Shown piece after piece: positions 7,416-14,665 of a DNA stretch of 19,870 nucleotides. Each line of letters opens with the position of its first letter. Position 1 is the first letter of the stretch. The notes beneath the pieces were generated by a model, which ran no database searches, had not been told where the DNA came from, and worked only from the letters and a program-made list of their open reading frames with translations. Made by a program: the position numbers and the translations under genes. Source of the stretch: Irpex lacteus (taxonomy: Eukaryota; Basidiomycota; Agaricomycetes; Polyporales; Irpicaceae); the NCBI GenBank assembly GCA_001986395.2, contig MQVO02000157.1, positions 1 through 19,870 on the forward strand. Direction: 5' to 3'.

Positions 7416-8003
7416 ATGTGTACATTCACTATTGATAGAGCAGCTCCAGTAATTAGTAGTACACTAAACCGAAACACTAGCGTTATCACTATTTCAATTA
7501 TTAATATTGATGCGCTATACGACTATCTAATGCCTTTTTTCCTTTCTATGCCATTCCAAACTCGAAAGGGTGTTGATTTCTCTCTATGGTGTCTAGCTCT
7601 GTATATGTACAAGTGGGGTTATGCTTATCTAATTCAAGGTCGTAAGCTCCTTGTACTAATTAGTAAGTATATCAACTCAGGACGTTATACCAACAGTAAT
7701 GTTACTGGAATTGCACCAGAATCAGACACTATTTCAGAGGTACTGAATTATGAAGTGCCTGTGGAACGTACTCCTGAAATGAATCAACTCGAATACGCAA
7801 AGGCTATTGCTCGAACTGTTACATCACGTTCTATTTATATTTATGATAATGGTGTACTAGTTAACACTACTCCATATACCAACTATGGAGACGCTCAAGA
7901 GGCTATTGGCCTATCTCGTACTTCTCGTGCTGTTTCTCGTAACATTGACACAGGGAAGGCTTACCTAGGCCGATACAGCTTCTATTCTACACTGCAAAAC
8001 TAA
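7416..8003 (+). CDS. LAGLIDADG intron endonuclease, C-terminal part
   Basis: The open frame covers the last roughly 170 residues of a two-motif LAGLIDADG protein found in fungal mitochondrial introns: INIDALYDYLMPFFLSMPFQ, KGVDFSLWCLALYM, KWGYAYLIQGRKLL-L-SKYIN, then the C-terminal DNA-binding piece IYIYDNGVLVN...EAIGLSRTSRAVSRNIDTGK and YSFYS. Both acidic LAGLIDADG helices are upstream of what is left, so it is inactive unless the N-terminus is supplied elsewhere. The first 25 residues are unrelated. It ends about 20 nt before the internal cob exon, so it came from the cob intron just upstream. CTA/CGT codon class. Confidence 0.82.
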   Translation: MCTFTIDRAAPVISSTLNRNTSVITISIINIDALYDYLMPFFLSMPFQTRKGVDFSLWCLALYMYKWGYAYLIQGRKLLVLISKYINSGRYTNSNVTGIAPESDTISEVLNYEVPVERTPEMNQLEYAKAIARTVTSRSIYIYDNGVLVNTTPYTNYGDAQEAIGLSRTSRAVSRNIDTGKAYLGRYSFYSTLQN

Positions 8004-8024
8004 CGAGTTATTATAACACCTGCG

Positions 8025-8217
8025 ATTATGCGAGACGTAAACTACGGATGGTTGATTCGATACATCCACGCTAATGTAGCTTCATTCTTCTTCATCTTTG
8101 TATACCTACACATCGCTCGAGGTCTATACTACGGATCATACAAGGCTCCACGGATTCTACCATGGTCTATTGGTGTAATCATCCTTGTTCTTATGATGGC
8201 TATTGCTTTCCTTGGAT
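8025..8217 (+). CDS. cob: internal exon of cytochrome b
   Basis: The exon reads [20 protein letters not shown] then [40 protein letters not shown] and AFLG. It covers helix B, with the haem-ligand His in RYIHAN and the second in YLHIARG. The 5' border lies between 8022 and 8025, where the preceding EHI/H-I codons are replaced by intron sequence; this is near the known cob 201-206 insertion region. The 3' border is after T8217 (GGA T|), the classic cob 393 site before YVLPYGQ. The rest of cob is not in the window except exon 1 on the opposite strand. Codons are CGA/CTA type. Confidence 0.9.
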
Positions 8218-8560
8218 AAACATAATGTCCATATATTCCGGGAATATTTCGTAGAGATCAAAAGAGATTATACGAAACCTATATCTGTCCCTGCTTCCTT
8301 TTTTTTTGTCCTCCCCTCCTTTTTAATAAAAAAAAGATTAATAAAAATATATTTTTATATGCTCTTCCTACAAATATAAATAAAATTATCTCAGGAGATA
8401 GGCAGTAACATTCTATGGTAAATGTTAAGAATATCTGTGGTATTTTACACAGTTCAATGTCTATTGTTATGGAATCTTCAGAGACTGGTTACGCTATAAT
8501 CTAATTTAAATTTAAGTTAATGGTCAGCCTCTTCAGTTGAAAGAGATAGTTATACTCCCC
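8218..8560 (+). other. group I intron 5' part at cob position ~393
   Basis: The exon end TTGGAT pairs with GTCCA at 8225-8229, giving a P1 helix with a U-G pair at the splice site. Further in, AGTTCAATGTCTATTG and CAGAGACTGG near 8450-8490 look like R and S segments with GTCT/AGAC as P7. No endonuclease ORF and no 3' cob exon follow; the sequence runs into repeats and then atp6. It is therefore a truncated intron, or the gene continues elsewhere. Confidence 0.5.
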
Positions 8561-8882
8561 TTTACCCTTCCCTTTATCCTTTTTTTATATATAAAATAAA
8601 ACAAATTATTTCTTTTTATTATTCTTATATCTCCTCTATAAATAAATTTAATTTATCTCTTTTGTACCAACTCATTTGAATTTATTATGCAATACTAATC
8701 CCTGATTTCTAGTTTCCGATTATTGGTTAGAGTATCAATTGTTTACATGTCAGGTCCTCTCCCCTAAATAATTTATCTTACTTTTTATTTAAAATAAAAT
8801 TAAAAGAAAAGAAAAATGGTATTAATTTTAAATAGTTCTCCCAAAAAAACTTTTATTTAATTTATTTTATATTAATCTTTTA

Positions 8883-9052
8883 CTAATTCCATACGCTTAA
8901 CCCAAAAAACTAGGAATTAGAAATAATTCTAACTAGTTTTTTTGGGGATTTGTTGGACTAGTTGGTCTAGAACTAGCAGTAAGTTTAACTCAAGCTTAGT
9001 ATTCTGTGTGCTAACATAAAGCTACCTAAAGGATGCTATTGAACTTAACTAA
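8883..9052 (+). pseudogene. atp6: atp6 C-terminus interrupted by a palindromic element
   Basis: The frame LIPYA (8883-8897) is followed by the element at 8901-8947 and then FVGLVGLELAVSLTQA, VFCVLT and YLKDAIELN with a TAA. This is the last transmembrane helix and tail of ATP synthase subunit a (VGLEL-I---QAYVF-VLTC-YL-DAI). It has lost one base at the conserved QAY-V (QA-TAG...), and TAA replaces the residue after LT. PYA to GLVGLE has exactly the normal spacing if about 48 nt are removed. Leu codons are CTA class. Confidence 0.75.
8901..8947. repeat. 47-nt palindromic element inside atp6
   Basis: Form A copy, identical to the nad4 copy at 6994-7040. It lies between the atp6 codons for PYA and FVGLVGLE. 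Confidence 0.93.
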
Positions 9053-9196
9053 ATAAAGAATAAAATTATTCTTTGTGGGGAGCCAAAATAAAAATAAAGA
9101 GAAGAGTTTAGTTAGAGGATATAAATTAATCAAGAGTAGAACATATTACATTACATTAGCCACATTTACCAGTTAGAGTCTGTTTGCCAGTCCCAC

Positions 9197-9240
9197 CCCA
9201 AAAAAAGTAGCAAAAACTAAAAATAAATTAAATTTGGGGG
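9197..9240. repeat. degenerate relative of the palindromic element
   Basis: CCCCAAAAAAAGTAGC to AAATTTGGGGG. The outer CCCCAAA/TTTGGGG arms remain, but the internal CTAG pairs are lost. It lies immediately 5' of a GIY-YIG C-terminal frame. Confidence 0.5.
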
Positions 9241-9498
9241 GAAGGGTTAAACAAAGCAGAAAAAGATTTATTATTAAATAATATTAAAAAGGCTGTTAAT
9301 TAAACTGTTTCTGTATGGGTATACAAAAGTGTTAACAATAAATTTATATTGCTAAATGATAATAAACCTACTTTTAGTTCTAAATTAGAAGCAACTAAAG
9401 AATTAAAAATGAGTGCTAAAACAATTAGCAGGTATTTAGATACTCATAAAGAGTATAAAGGATTATATTTTTATAGTGTTGCTTTAGAGATTAATTAA
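9241..9498 (+). pseudogene. GIY-YIG endonuclease C-terminal domain (NUMOD-like)
   Basis: The frame reads AEKDLLLNNIKKAVN, a TAA, then SVWVYKSVNNKFILLNDNKP and SSKLEATKELKMSAKTISRY with LDTHKEYKGLYFYS to the stop. The end is the helix-turn-helix module (VYK...F-S--EA-K-L--S--TI-RYLDT---YKG--F) that follows GIY-YIG catalytic domains in mitochondrial intron ORFs. The catalytic part is missing. A group I core follows 70 nt downstream on the same strand, so this is the tail of that intron's ORF. TTA/AAA codon type. Confidence 0.72.
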
Positions 9499-9564
9499 AA
9501 GGTAAGATTTAGGGTAAGGTGTGAGAAACTTTACTTGGCCTCTAGCAAAAGGAAACCTATTGCT

Positions 9565-9680
9565 AAAAACTATCAAATTGTCGGGAACACCTTAAAGCTA
9601 TTTTAACTAAATGTGTTAGGTAACTAATTCATGGCTCAGGTAATGACTCGAGGTATGGTAAAATCGAAATAGAGGCACGT
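9565..9680 (+). other. group I intron catalytic core
   Basis: TATCAAATTGTCGGGAACAC followed by CTTAAAGC is the P4-P6 (P/Q) segment. ATGGCTCAGGTAATGACTCG followed by AGGTATGGTAAAATCG is the R/S region, in the form found in fungal mitochondrial introns. It sits just after a GIY-YIG C-terminus. A G-rich run, GAAGGTGGTGAAGGTGGGGA, follows near 9691. The flanking exons are not identified; upstream is the end of atp6, and nothing recognisable follows. Confidence 0.75.
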
Positions 9681-9724
9681 AAGGAAATAGATGAAGGTGG
9701 TGAAGGTGGGGAAGGTGGGGACCA

Positions 9725-10236
9725 AGGTTCCACTATCGTTCCACAAAGGTTACTAACCAAAAGAAATTAATTATAATTAAAGAAGAAAGAATAGAGTGTC
9801 TGAATTGGATATACTCTATGAGCTTACCAGGCTCTTATGCTTTCCATTACATTAACTCGCATCAGGGGATTTAGGAAATATTAAAATAATATAAAATTGA
9901 AATCTTAAAAGAAGCACTATTATTAATTGAGATACAAAATAATAAAATAATTATTTTAGTGTAGTATATTAACATTCATAAATATTGTATCTTATTTATA
10001 AAACACTTAATTATCAGGACCTGAGAAAAAAATAAAACGTATGTATATTATTTCTTAAGTGGATTGTTAAATGATAATTAACTATTTTTAAGTATATACC
10101 TTTTTATTAAAAAAAGGAAAGAAGCTAAGTATAAAAATTTTAATTATCTAAGTACATTAATACTATCTTTATTTATGTATAAAAATAAAAATTTTATATA
10201 TAGATTTTTAGTAGTATATTTAATTTCATAAATATT
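9725..10236. other. spacer, no recognised gene
   Basis: Probable 3' part of the group I intron up to about 9880, then A/T-rich sequence with a T/A hairpin at 10099-10117. The motif GTAGTATATT...TTTCATAAATATT is repeated (about 9962 and 10211), the second copy leading into the ATG at 10237. No gene seen. Confidence 0.4.
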
Positions 10237-10569
10237 ATGCAAAAATTAAATAAAATCCAAAAATTAAATCAAATCAGTATTTTATCTAGGCTAATTATTG
10301 GGGTAAAAAAAGGGTATTCAACTCCAACACTACCTGATAATTTAATTAAATTAAATTCTACATTTTTCATAAGAACATTAAGATTTTTAGGTGGAACTAG
10401 TTTCTTATTATTACTATCAAACAGTTATATAAATAATCCTATTTACATTTTATATATAGCTTTATTTTTTGCCTTTATTTTTACTTGTTATCAATATTAT
10501 TTAAGTTTTAACAGAATTAAACATATTATTAAAGTGCTTAAATCTGAGGAGCTAGATATAAAAAAATAA
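10237..10569 (+). CDS. small membrane protein of unknown function
   Basis: An intact 110-residue ORF. A basic N-terminus (about 1-45) is followed by two hydrophobic segments, roughly 48-62 (LRFLGGTSFLLLLSNSYI) and 68-88 (IYILYIALFFAFIFTCYQYY). The C-terminus is charged, RIKHIIKVLKSEELDIKK. Two membrane helices with a short loop and a Lys/Glu tail resemble small ORFs that travel with linear mitochondrial plasmids in fungi, but I cannot name a family. It is the only undamaged non-standard ORF in this part. Codons are TTA/AGA, like cox1. Confidence 0.65.
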   Translation: MQKLNKIQKLNQISILSRLIIGVKKGYSTPTLPDNLIKLNSTFFIRTLRFLGGTSFLLLLSNSYINNPIYILYIALFFAFIFTCYQYYLSFNRIKHIIKVLKSEELDIKK

Positions 10570-11037
10570 TAAAAAATAGACCCCAAATGGAATGGTGCCA
10601 GTACAACCATAGTATTGTTAATCATTTATTTATAAAAAAAAAATAATTTTAAAGAAAAGATAATTAAATATATAAGTTATATTCTTTGTTAGTTCAGATA
10701 TTAAATTTATATATAGTTACCCTCGGACGAGGGTTTATTTATTTTTAATTTGGGAGGATCATTAATGTATTTTTATTTACTCCTACCATTCCTCAACAAA
10801 AAAACTAGGCTCTAATTAAAATTTAATTTAATTAAATTTTAATAATACCGGGATAATTAATTAGTTTTTTAGGGTTATGGTTAAATTGATTATTTACACT
10901 ATTCTAATTGTAAATTCAAGTTATTCCTCTTCTGAACACGGAGCTGAGGGTAACATGTTTCAAACTCTTACTTAACTAATAATAATAAAACAGGAACCCT
11001 TTTCCTAGGCTCATACATCACAGAGTAAGGTAAAGAT
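10570..11037. other. spacer with a GC hairpin and a composite repeat
   Basis: CCCTCGGACGAGGG at 10720-10733 is a 6-bp GC hairpin. At 10797-10872 a copy of the palindromic element (ACAAAAAAACTAGG to TTAGTTTTTTAGGG) has its loop filled by the 38-bp palindrome 10812-10849 plus CCGGGATAATTAATTA. No gene recognised at 10875-11037. Confidence 0.55.
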
Positions 11038-11210
11038 CTAAATCATTTTAACTTAAGCCTTAATACAAGCATAACAGGATCATCTGCAACACCTATTATA
11101 AATAATTGTAATCAAATTCAAAGTATTGGTTTAGCTCTATACACATCAAGCTATGTTACTTGTTATCGTTTCAATAGTGCTTAAACTAGAACATTCTATC
11201 ATAAGCTGAA
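11038..11210 (+). pseudogene. nad6: possible nad6 fragment
   Basis: The plus strand reads LNHFNLSLNTSITGSSATPI, INNCNQIQSIGLALY and, after a one-base shift, THQAMLLVIVSIVLKLEHSI. The block N-IQSIG--LYT followed by a Leu/Ile/Val helix is the central part of complex I subunit 6. There is no clear start, and the stop is not at a conserved place. The assignment depends on the short IQSIG-LYT block. Confidence 0.45.
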
Positions 11211-11248
11211 AAGTAAATGATTTTAAGATAAAGCCCTTTTTCTAAACT

Positions 11249-11315
11249 CCAAAAAAACTAATTATTTCTGTCCACAATCCAATCCACTTTGTGGGCTGGG
11301 TCCTAGTTTTTTTTA
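11249..11315. repeat. palindromic element with a GC-rich insertion in its loop
   Basis: CCAAAAAAACTAATTATTTCT and CCTAGTTTTTTTTAG are the two arms of the short form seen at 15329. Between them lies a 32-nt GC-richer segment containing CCACAATCCAATCCACTTTG and GGGCTGGG. Its reverse complement closely matches 14955-15000. Confidence 0.85.
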
Positions 11316-11383
11316 GTAGAATACTTTAAAAAAAGCAGGAAGCTCTTTAGGTTATACTAAATTTTAAATAGACTATAGCTAAG

Positions 11384-11659
11384 ATGAAAGAAGCCTATTA
11401 TACTAAAGTTCATACTTTATCTGAAGAGGGTAGAGCTAAAATTAGTGAGAGTAACCATAATCGTTCCGAAGAATTAAAGGAAAAAGATAGGGCTCGTATG
11501 CTTAAGTATAGTCTTGCTAAGGCACACTCTATCCTTTTTTTTTTAATAAAAAAAAGGAAGTCACAAATGTTTTCACAAACGAATAGACTATCTACCCTAG
11601 TAAGACAAGCTGCCACAGATATTGGTGTTTATCATGTTTCAGTAAAAAAAATTTATTAA
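11384..11659 (+). pseudogene. NUMOD3-type endonuclease C-terminus with a hairpin inserted in frame
   Basis: The frame reads HTLSEEGRAKISESNHNRSE and ELKEKDRARMLKYSLAKAHS, two NUMOD3 helices, and ends in STLVRQAATDIGVYHVSVKK, a helix-turn-helix of the IENR/NUMOD1 type. This is the DNA-binding half of a GIY-YIG homing endonuclease. A T/A hairpin at 11533-11557 lies between HSI and QMFS and adds the odd peptide LFFLIKKRKS without breaking frame. The catalytic half is missing upstream. Confidence 0.68.
11533..11557. repeat. T/A hairpin inside the NUMOD3 frame
   Basis: CC(T)10AATA(A)8GG. It is embedded in the endonuclease frame at 11384-11659. Confidence 0.75.
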
Positions 11660-11795
11660 AGCAATCCATAGTGTAAGCTATGTAAGCAAATAATATACAC
11701 GGAAAAGGAATATATTTTGCTTACAAGCTTATTTATATCTATGTATTAAATAAAAAAGAATATCTTAGATTTGTGCTAAACGTTAGAGCCGGGAG

Positions 11796-11813
11796 GAGGA
11801 CGCTCACGTCCTC
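11796..11813. terminator. GC hairpin, terminator-like or processing signal
   Basis: GAGGACG-CTCA-CGTCCTC is a perfect 7-bp GC stem with a four-base loop. It is followed by AAAAATTTATTT and stands 33 nt before tRNA-Arg. Its role is unknown; it stands out against very AT-rich surroundings. Confidence 0.5.
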
Positions 11814-11845
11814 AAAAATTTATTTATTTATTTAAATTAGAGTTG

Positions 11846-11920
11846 AGTATCTTTAGCTTAATTGGTAGTAGTATATGTTTACGAAACATATTATATTGGT
11901 TCGAGTCCAATAAGATACTA
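11846..11920 (+). tRNA. trnR: tRNA-Arg (ACG)
   Basis: The acceptor AGTATCT pairs perfectly with AGATACT. The anticodon stem TATGT/ACATA closes the loop TTACGAA, giving anticodon ACG, which reads CGN codons. The T arm is ATTGG/CCAAT with loop TTCGAGT, and the discriminator is A. 75 nt. Confidence 0.94.
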
Positions 11921-11958
11921 ATAAATTTCTTAATCCATTATCTCTTTATTTTTATTAA

Positions 11959-12084
11959 GCCTATAAGGATTCTGTACCTAAACCTAACACTACTACAGAT
12001 ACCTCTAATCCAGCTGCGACAGAATCTACTAGTCCTAGTGCTGATAAATCAGCTAAACCTACAACTGATTCAACAAATGAATAA
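11959..12084 (+). pseudogene. Ser/Thr/Pro-rich protein tail, unidentified
   Basis: A clean frame reads AYKDSVPKPNTTTDTSNPAA, TESTSPSADKSAKPTTDSTN, E, stop. It is low-complexity Ser/Thr/Pro/Lys sequence with no ATG, unlike any respiratory protein, and begins 38 nt after tRNA-Arg. It probably is the C-terminal tail of a plasmid-type or otherwise foreign protein whose body is elsewhere. The frame chosen gives a balanced peptide; the alternative frame, only Leu/Ile/Gln, looks like a shadow. Confidence 0.45.
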
Positions 12085-12163
12085 ATAAAATAAAAAGTTA
12101 TAAAAAAGTATACACAATAAAATAATAAAAAAACGCTAAGAATTATTTCTAATTCCTAGTGTA

Positions 12164-12866
12164 TTTTTATTGGTATGATTAGTTATATTATGATTAGCTG
12201 GGTTTACTACATATATAAGTGGTTTAATAGCAGTAGTATTTAATGATATAAAAAGAGTAATAGCTTTATCTATTATCTCTCAATTAAGCATGATGATGTT
12301 AGCTATAAGGGTAAGTGCATATGTTTTAGTAATCTCTCTTCTTCCAAAAAAACTAGTTAGAATTATTTATAATTACTAGTGTTTTTGGGGTATTGTCATG
12401 CTTTCTTTAAAGCATTTTTATTTCTGTCAGCTGGTTATATATGTCAGAAACTCAATATATGCGTAAATTTGGAGTATTAATAGAATATTTATCAATTAGT
12501 AATACTACTATGTTAATAGCCTTTAATCCCTTTGCCTGGTCTAAGAGGTTACTATAGTTCAGATAATTATAATCATTATATGGAATTTGTACTGTATGTG
12601 GATATATATGTCTTATATTACTACAGCATCAGCTACATTCACAGCAATATATTCATTAAGAGTATAATATTTAACATTATATAATAATCCACGTGGGAAT
12701 AAATGTCTATATGGACATAAACATTAAAGTACTAATATGACAATACCTTTGTCTATTTTAACTATATTTAGTATATTATTAGGTTATGATAGAGATAATG
12801 TTGTATTTAATTTAACTATGGGTTCCCACATACTAATTCCTTTATTGAAACTGAATATACTTTACC
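12164..12866 (+). pseudogene. nad5: nad5 C-terminal half, TTA/AGA codon type
   Basis: Blocks in order: GFTTYISGLIAVVFNDIKRV and IALSIISQLSMMMLAI (ND-KRVIA-S--SQL-YM), the element at 12344-12390, CHAFFKAFLFLSAG, YMSETQYMRKFGVLIEYLSI, SYITTASATFTAIYSLR, YLTLYNNPRGNK, then MTIPLSILTIFSILLGYDRD and SFIETEYTLP, cut by a T/A hairpin at 12867. Two TGA codons near the start read as Trp. Lesions: frameshifts at GGTTATATATG near 12435 and around 12535-12610, TAA after SLRV, and TAA in GHKH-x-STNM where Glu is usual. This antiporter-like subunit belongs to the cox1-like codon class. Confidence 0.85.
12344..12390. repeat. 47-nt palindromic element inside nad5
   Basis: Reverse-orientation copy (CCAAAAAAACTAGTTAGAAT to ACTAGTGTTTTTGGGG). 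It splits nad5 between SLL and YCHAFFKA. Exact removal of 12344-12390 restores frame and leaves nine residues between the AY and HAFF landmarks, the normal number. Confidence 0.93.
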
Positions 12867-12884
12867 CCTTTTTTAATAAAAAGG
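12867..12884. repeat. T/A hairpin at the broken end of nad5
   Basis: CC(T)6AATAAAAAGG, a short copy of the family, marks the point where nad5 similarity ends. Confidence 0.55.
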
Positions 12885-13024
12885 AAATAAAGGGAGGCTA
12901 GTGTATGAAAGTGGGTTAGGGTTTACATTAGAATAAGACGGTTTCCGTGGCCCAAACCACTAAGAATCAACAGGTGCGAACTTGCTATCCTTCCAATAAA
13001 ATTTTATTCTTATCTAGTGTCTGT

Positions 13025-13233
13025 CTAGATAGAATACCTTATGCTTAAGAACTCCCCTCGCACGTACTTGATGTAGTTCAACTCTGTAAGTTTCTTCGAT
13101 TTGTTCACCTTCAATTTAACCTCTGATTTAGCTTCACTATTAACTTCCCCTCAGTTTTAACTTCTTCTCTAGGATGAACAATCACATCAGATTTAGTAGA
13201 TTGAGTCTCATTAACTTTAGATTCTTATGTAGC
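13025..13233 (-). pseudogene. charged unidentified ORF, broken
   Basis: The minus strand reads AT, TAA, ESKVNETQSTKSDVIVHPRE and EVKTE. After a one-base shift it reads GEVNSEAKSEVKLKVNKSKK and LTELNYIKYVRGEFLSIRYS to a TAG. It is rich in Lys, Glu, Ser and Thr, with no membrane segment. I do not recognise it. It stands beside other plasmid-like frames and the next minus-strand ORF. Confidence 0.35.
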
Positions 13234-13300
13234 CAAAAAAGGGGGTTCTAAAATTTTAATAAATAAAAAGAAAATTAGTAACACATTAAATTATTTATCG

Positions 13301-13317
13301 CCCACCACGGTGGTGGG
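13301..13317. repeat. GC-rich palindrome
   Basis: CCCACCACGGTGGTGGG, a perfect 17-nt palindrome (6-bp stem with a 5-nt loop as RNA) between two minus-strand ORFs. It resembles the GC clusters that spread in fungal mitochondrial spacers. Confidence 0.75.
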
Positions 13318-13358
13318 GTTTATTAAGGCTATTAATTTCAATAGCTTTATCTTAATAC

Positions 13359-13653
13359 TTATTTTCTGTTGTTACGTATATCATTTAACTGTTTTAAAGA
13401 GCTAAATATTTTAGATTTAATCTCTTTACTATTATTCTGGCACATGGATTCGTTACGTTTTATTTGCTGTTTCCTTGTTTTAGCATCCTCATTACTAATC
13501 ACACCGTTTTTTTTCAAATAAATCCACAATATCATTCTCTACTTCCCTTTTTTTTATAAAAAAAAGGAAGGCATCAAGTTCTTTTCCATTACTTTGTAAG
13601 CAGGCTTCTTCGTAACGCATTTGTTTTATTTTTCTGCTAAAGTCAGTAACCGC
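13359..13653 (-). pseudogene. charged, probably helical unidentified ORF interrupted by a T/A hairpin
   Basis: The minus strand reads AVTDFSRKIKQMRYEEACLQ and SNGKELDAF, then a T/A hairpin (13546-13567), then ENDIVDLFEKK. After a shift in an A8 run it continues GVISNEDAKTRKQQIKRNES and MCQNNSKEIKSKIFSSLKQL to NDIRNNRK and TAA. It is highly charged, helix-forming and lacks membrane segments. I do not recognise it. CCGGCGGTCCGG, another GC cluster, lies just upstream at 13668-13680. Confidence 0.5.
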
Positions 13654-13776
13654 AAAAATCCAATCAGTCCGGCGGTCCGGCTGCTCTTATATAAATTAAG
13701 TATAGATTTTAAATAAACTATTTCATTTAACCCTTTATCTGTAAGATGTTGTTTATTATTAAAAATTTCTATACAT

Positions 13777-13825
13777 CCCCAAAAAACTAGGAATTAGAAT
13801 TAATTCTAACTAGTTTTTTTTGGGG
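13777..13825. repeat. 49-nt palindromic element, form A
   Basis: CCCCAAAAAACTAGGAATTA to AGTTTTTTTTGGGG, with one extra T relative to the 5181 copy. It abuts the unidentified frame that begins at 13829. Confidence 0.93.
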
Positions 13826-13828
13826 GGA

Positions 13829-14198
13829 GCTCAGAATCTAAAATCAATTGATTTAGCACTTCGTAAAGGGGAGTAAAGGCTTACAAATAGGATCAGCTAA
13901 TAGTAAATCTCCTACTTCACTAGCTGTTACAGTATTTATTGCACTAGGTGTTGGTTGGGTACTAGTTAGTTGAAACAATGTATTTCATAATATACCTACA
14001 CCTATAGCTGTTCAGCGACTCAACCCAAAAAACTAGGGTCGCTTTTACCGGATGAATTAATTCTAACTAGTTTTTTGGGGTAATAAATTGAATAACTGTC
14101 CTAAAAAGATAGAAGGTGCTATTGAAGAAACAGATGAATTGTTCTTTGGGTGTCACATTTTAACTGTTCTTATCTTTCTTTACTCTACTTTACGCTAA
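13829..14198 (+). pseudogene. unidentified membrane ORF (code 4) interrupted by a palindromic element
   Basis: The frame reads AQNLKSIDLALRKG. After a small shift it continues KGLQIGSANSKSPTSLAVTV and FIALGVGWVLVSWNNVFHNI with PTPIAVQRLN, the element at 14034-14080, then NKLNNCPKKIEGAIEETDEL and FFGCHILTVLIFLYSTLR and stop. One TGA (VSW) is read as Trp. There is one transmembrane segment (TVFIALGVGWVLVSW), then an amphipathic tail and a second hydrophobic end. Exact removal of 47 nt rejoins the frame. It resembles single-pass proteins of mitochondrial plasmids in style, but I cannot name it. Confidence 0.55.
14034..14080. repeat. 47-nt palindromic element with replaced loop
   Basis: The arms are standard (CCCAAAAAACTAGG to AATTCTAACTAGTTTTTTGGGG), but the inner left strand AATTAG is replaced by GTCGCTTTTACCGGATG. 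Total length is still 47. GGGTCGC is complementary to GCGAC in the flanking CAGCGACTC just upstream, so an alternative pairing with the host sequence is possible. Confidence 0.9.
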
Positions 14199-14333
14199 TC
14201 CTCCAAAATAAACAAGATGATTGTGGATTTAAGAATAAAGCCGGGTATTAATAAAAGAATAGAATTAAAAAGAGTCTTATAATTAAATAAAATAAAATAT
14301 TATAATTAGATTATTAGATTTTGCCCTTCCCTC

Positions 14334-14357
14334 CCTTTTTTTTAATTAAAAAAAAGG
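14334..14357. repeat. T/A hairpin immediately 5' of tRNA-Leu
   Basis: CC(T)8AATT(A)9GG ends three bases before tRNA-Leu starts. Confidence 0.7.
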
Positions 14358-14359
14358 AA

Positions 14360-14442
14360 ACGAACATGTTGAAATTGGTAAACAATCTTCTCTTAAGTAG
14401 AAGTGGGAATATCCCTTAAGAGTTCAAGTCTCTTTGTTCGTA
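14360..14442 (+). tRNA. trnL: tRNA-Leu (UAA)
   Basis: The acceptor ACGAACA pairs with TGTTCGT. The anticodon stem CTTCT/AGAAG closes the loop CTTAAGT, giving anticodon TAA. A class II long variable arm with GGGA/TCCC stem is present. The T arm is AAGAG/CTCTT with loop TTCAAGT. 83 nt. It reads TTA/TTG, the leucine codons that dominate cox1. Confidence 0.94.
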
Positions 14443-14483
14443 AAACAAAAATAAAATCTTAATAATAAGATAGTGTCCATACA

Positions 14484-14555
14484 TGCGGTATAGTGTAAAG
14501 GTTGGCACAATAGCCTCATGAGCTGTTAGAGCAGGTTCAATTCCTGATGCCGCAA
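14484..14555 (+). tRNA. trnM: tRNA-Met (CAU)
   Basis: The acceptor TGCGGTA pairs with TGCCGCA, with one U-G pair. The D stem is GTGT/GCAC. The anticodon stem ATAGC/GCTGT closes the loop CTCATGA, giving anticodon CAT. The T stem is CAGG/CCTG, with a G-A mismatch at its base. 72 nt. Confidence 0.92.
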
Positions 14556-14575
14556 TAGAAATAAAATAAAGACCG

Positions 14576-14646
14576 GGTCTTTTTGTATAAAGGCAGTACA
14601 GCTACCCTTCACGTAGCAAGTATCAGTTCGATTCTGATAAAGACTA
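14576..14646 (+). tRNA. trnE: tRNA-Glu (UUC) with C33
   Basis: The acceptor GGTCTTT pairs with AAAGACT. The D stem is GTAT/GTAC. The anticodon stem GCTAC/GTAGC closes the loop CCTTCAC, giving anticodon TTC. The T arm is ATCAG/CTGAT with loop TTCGATT. Position 33, nearly always U, is C here. 71 nt. Confidence 0.88.
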
Positions 14647-14665
14647 TATTCTTAATTTCTTTATG

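Noticed and set aside
9120..9200. tRNA-like look (CTGGTAAA D-loop, GTTCTACTC on the minus strand)
   Set aside because: No acceptor stem and no matching T stem could be formed.
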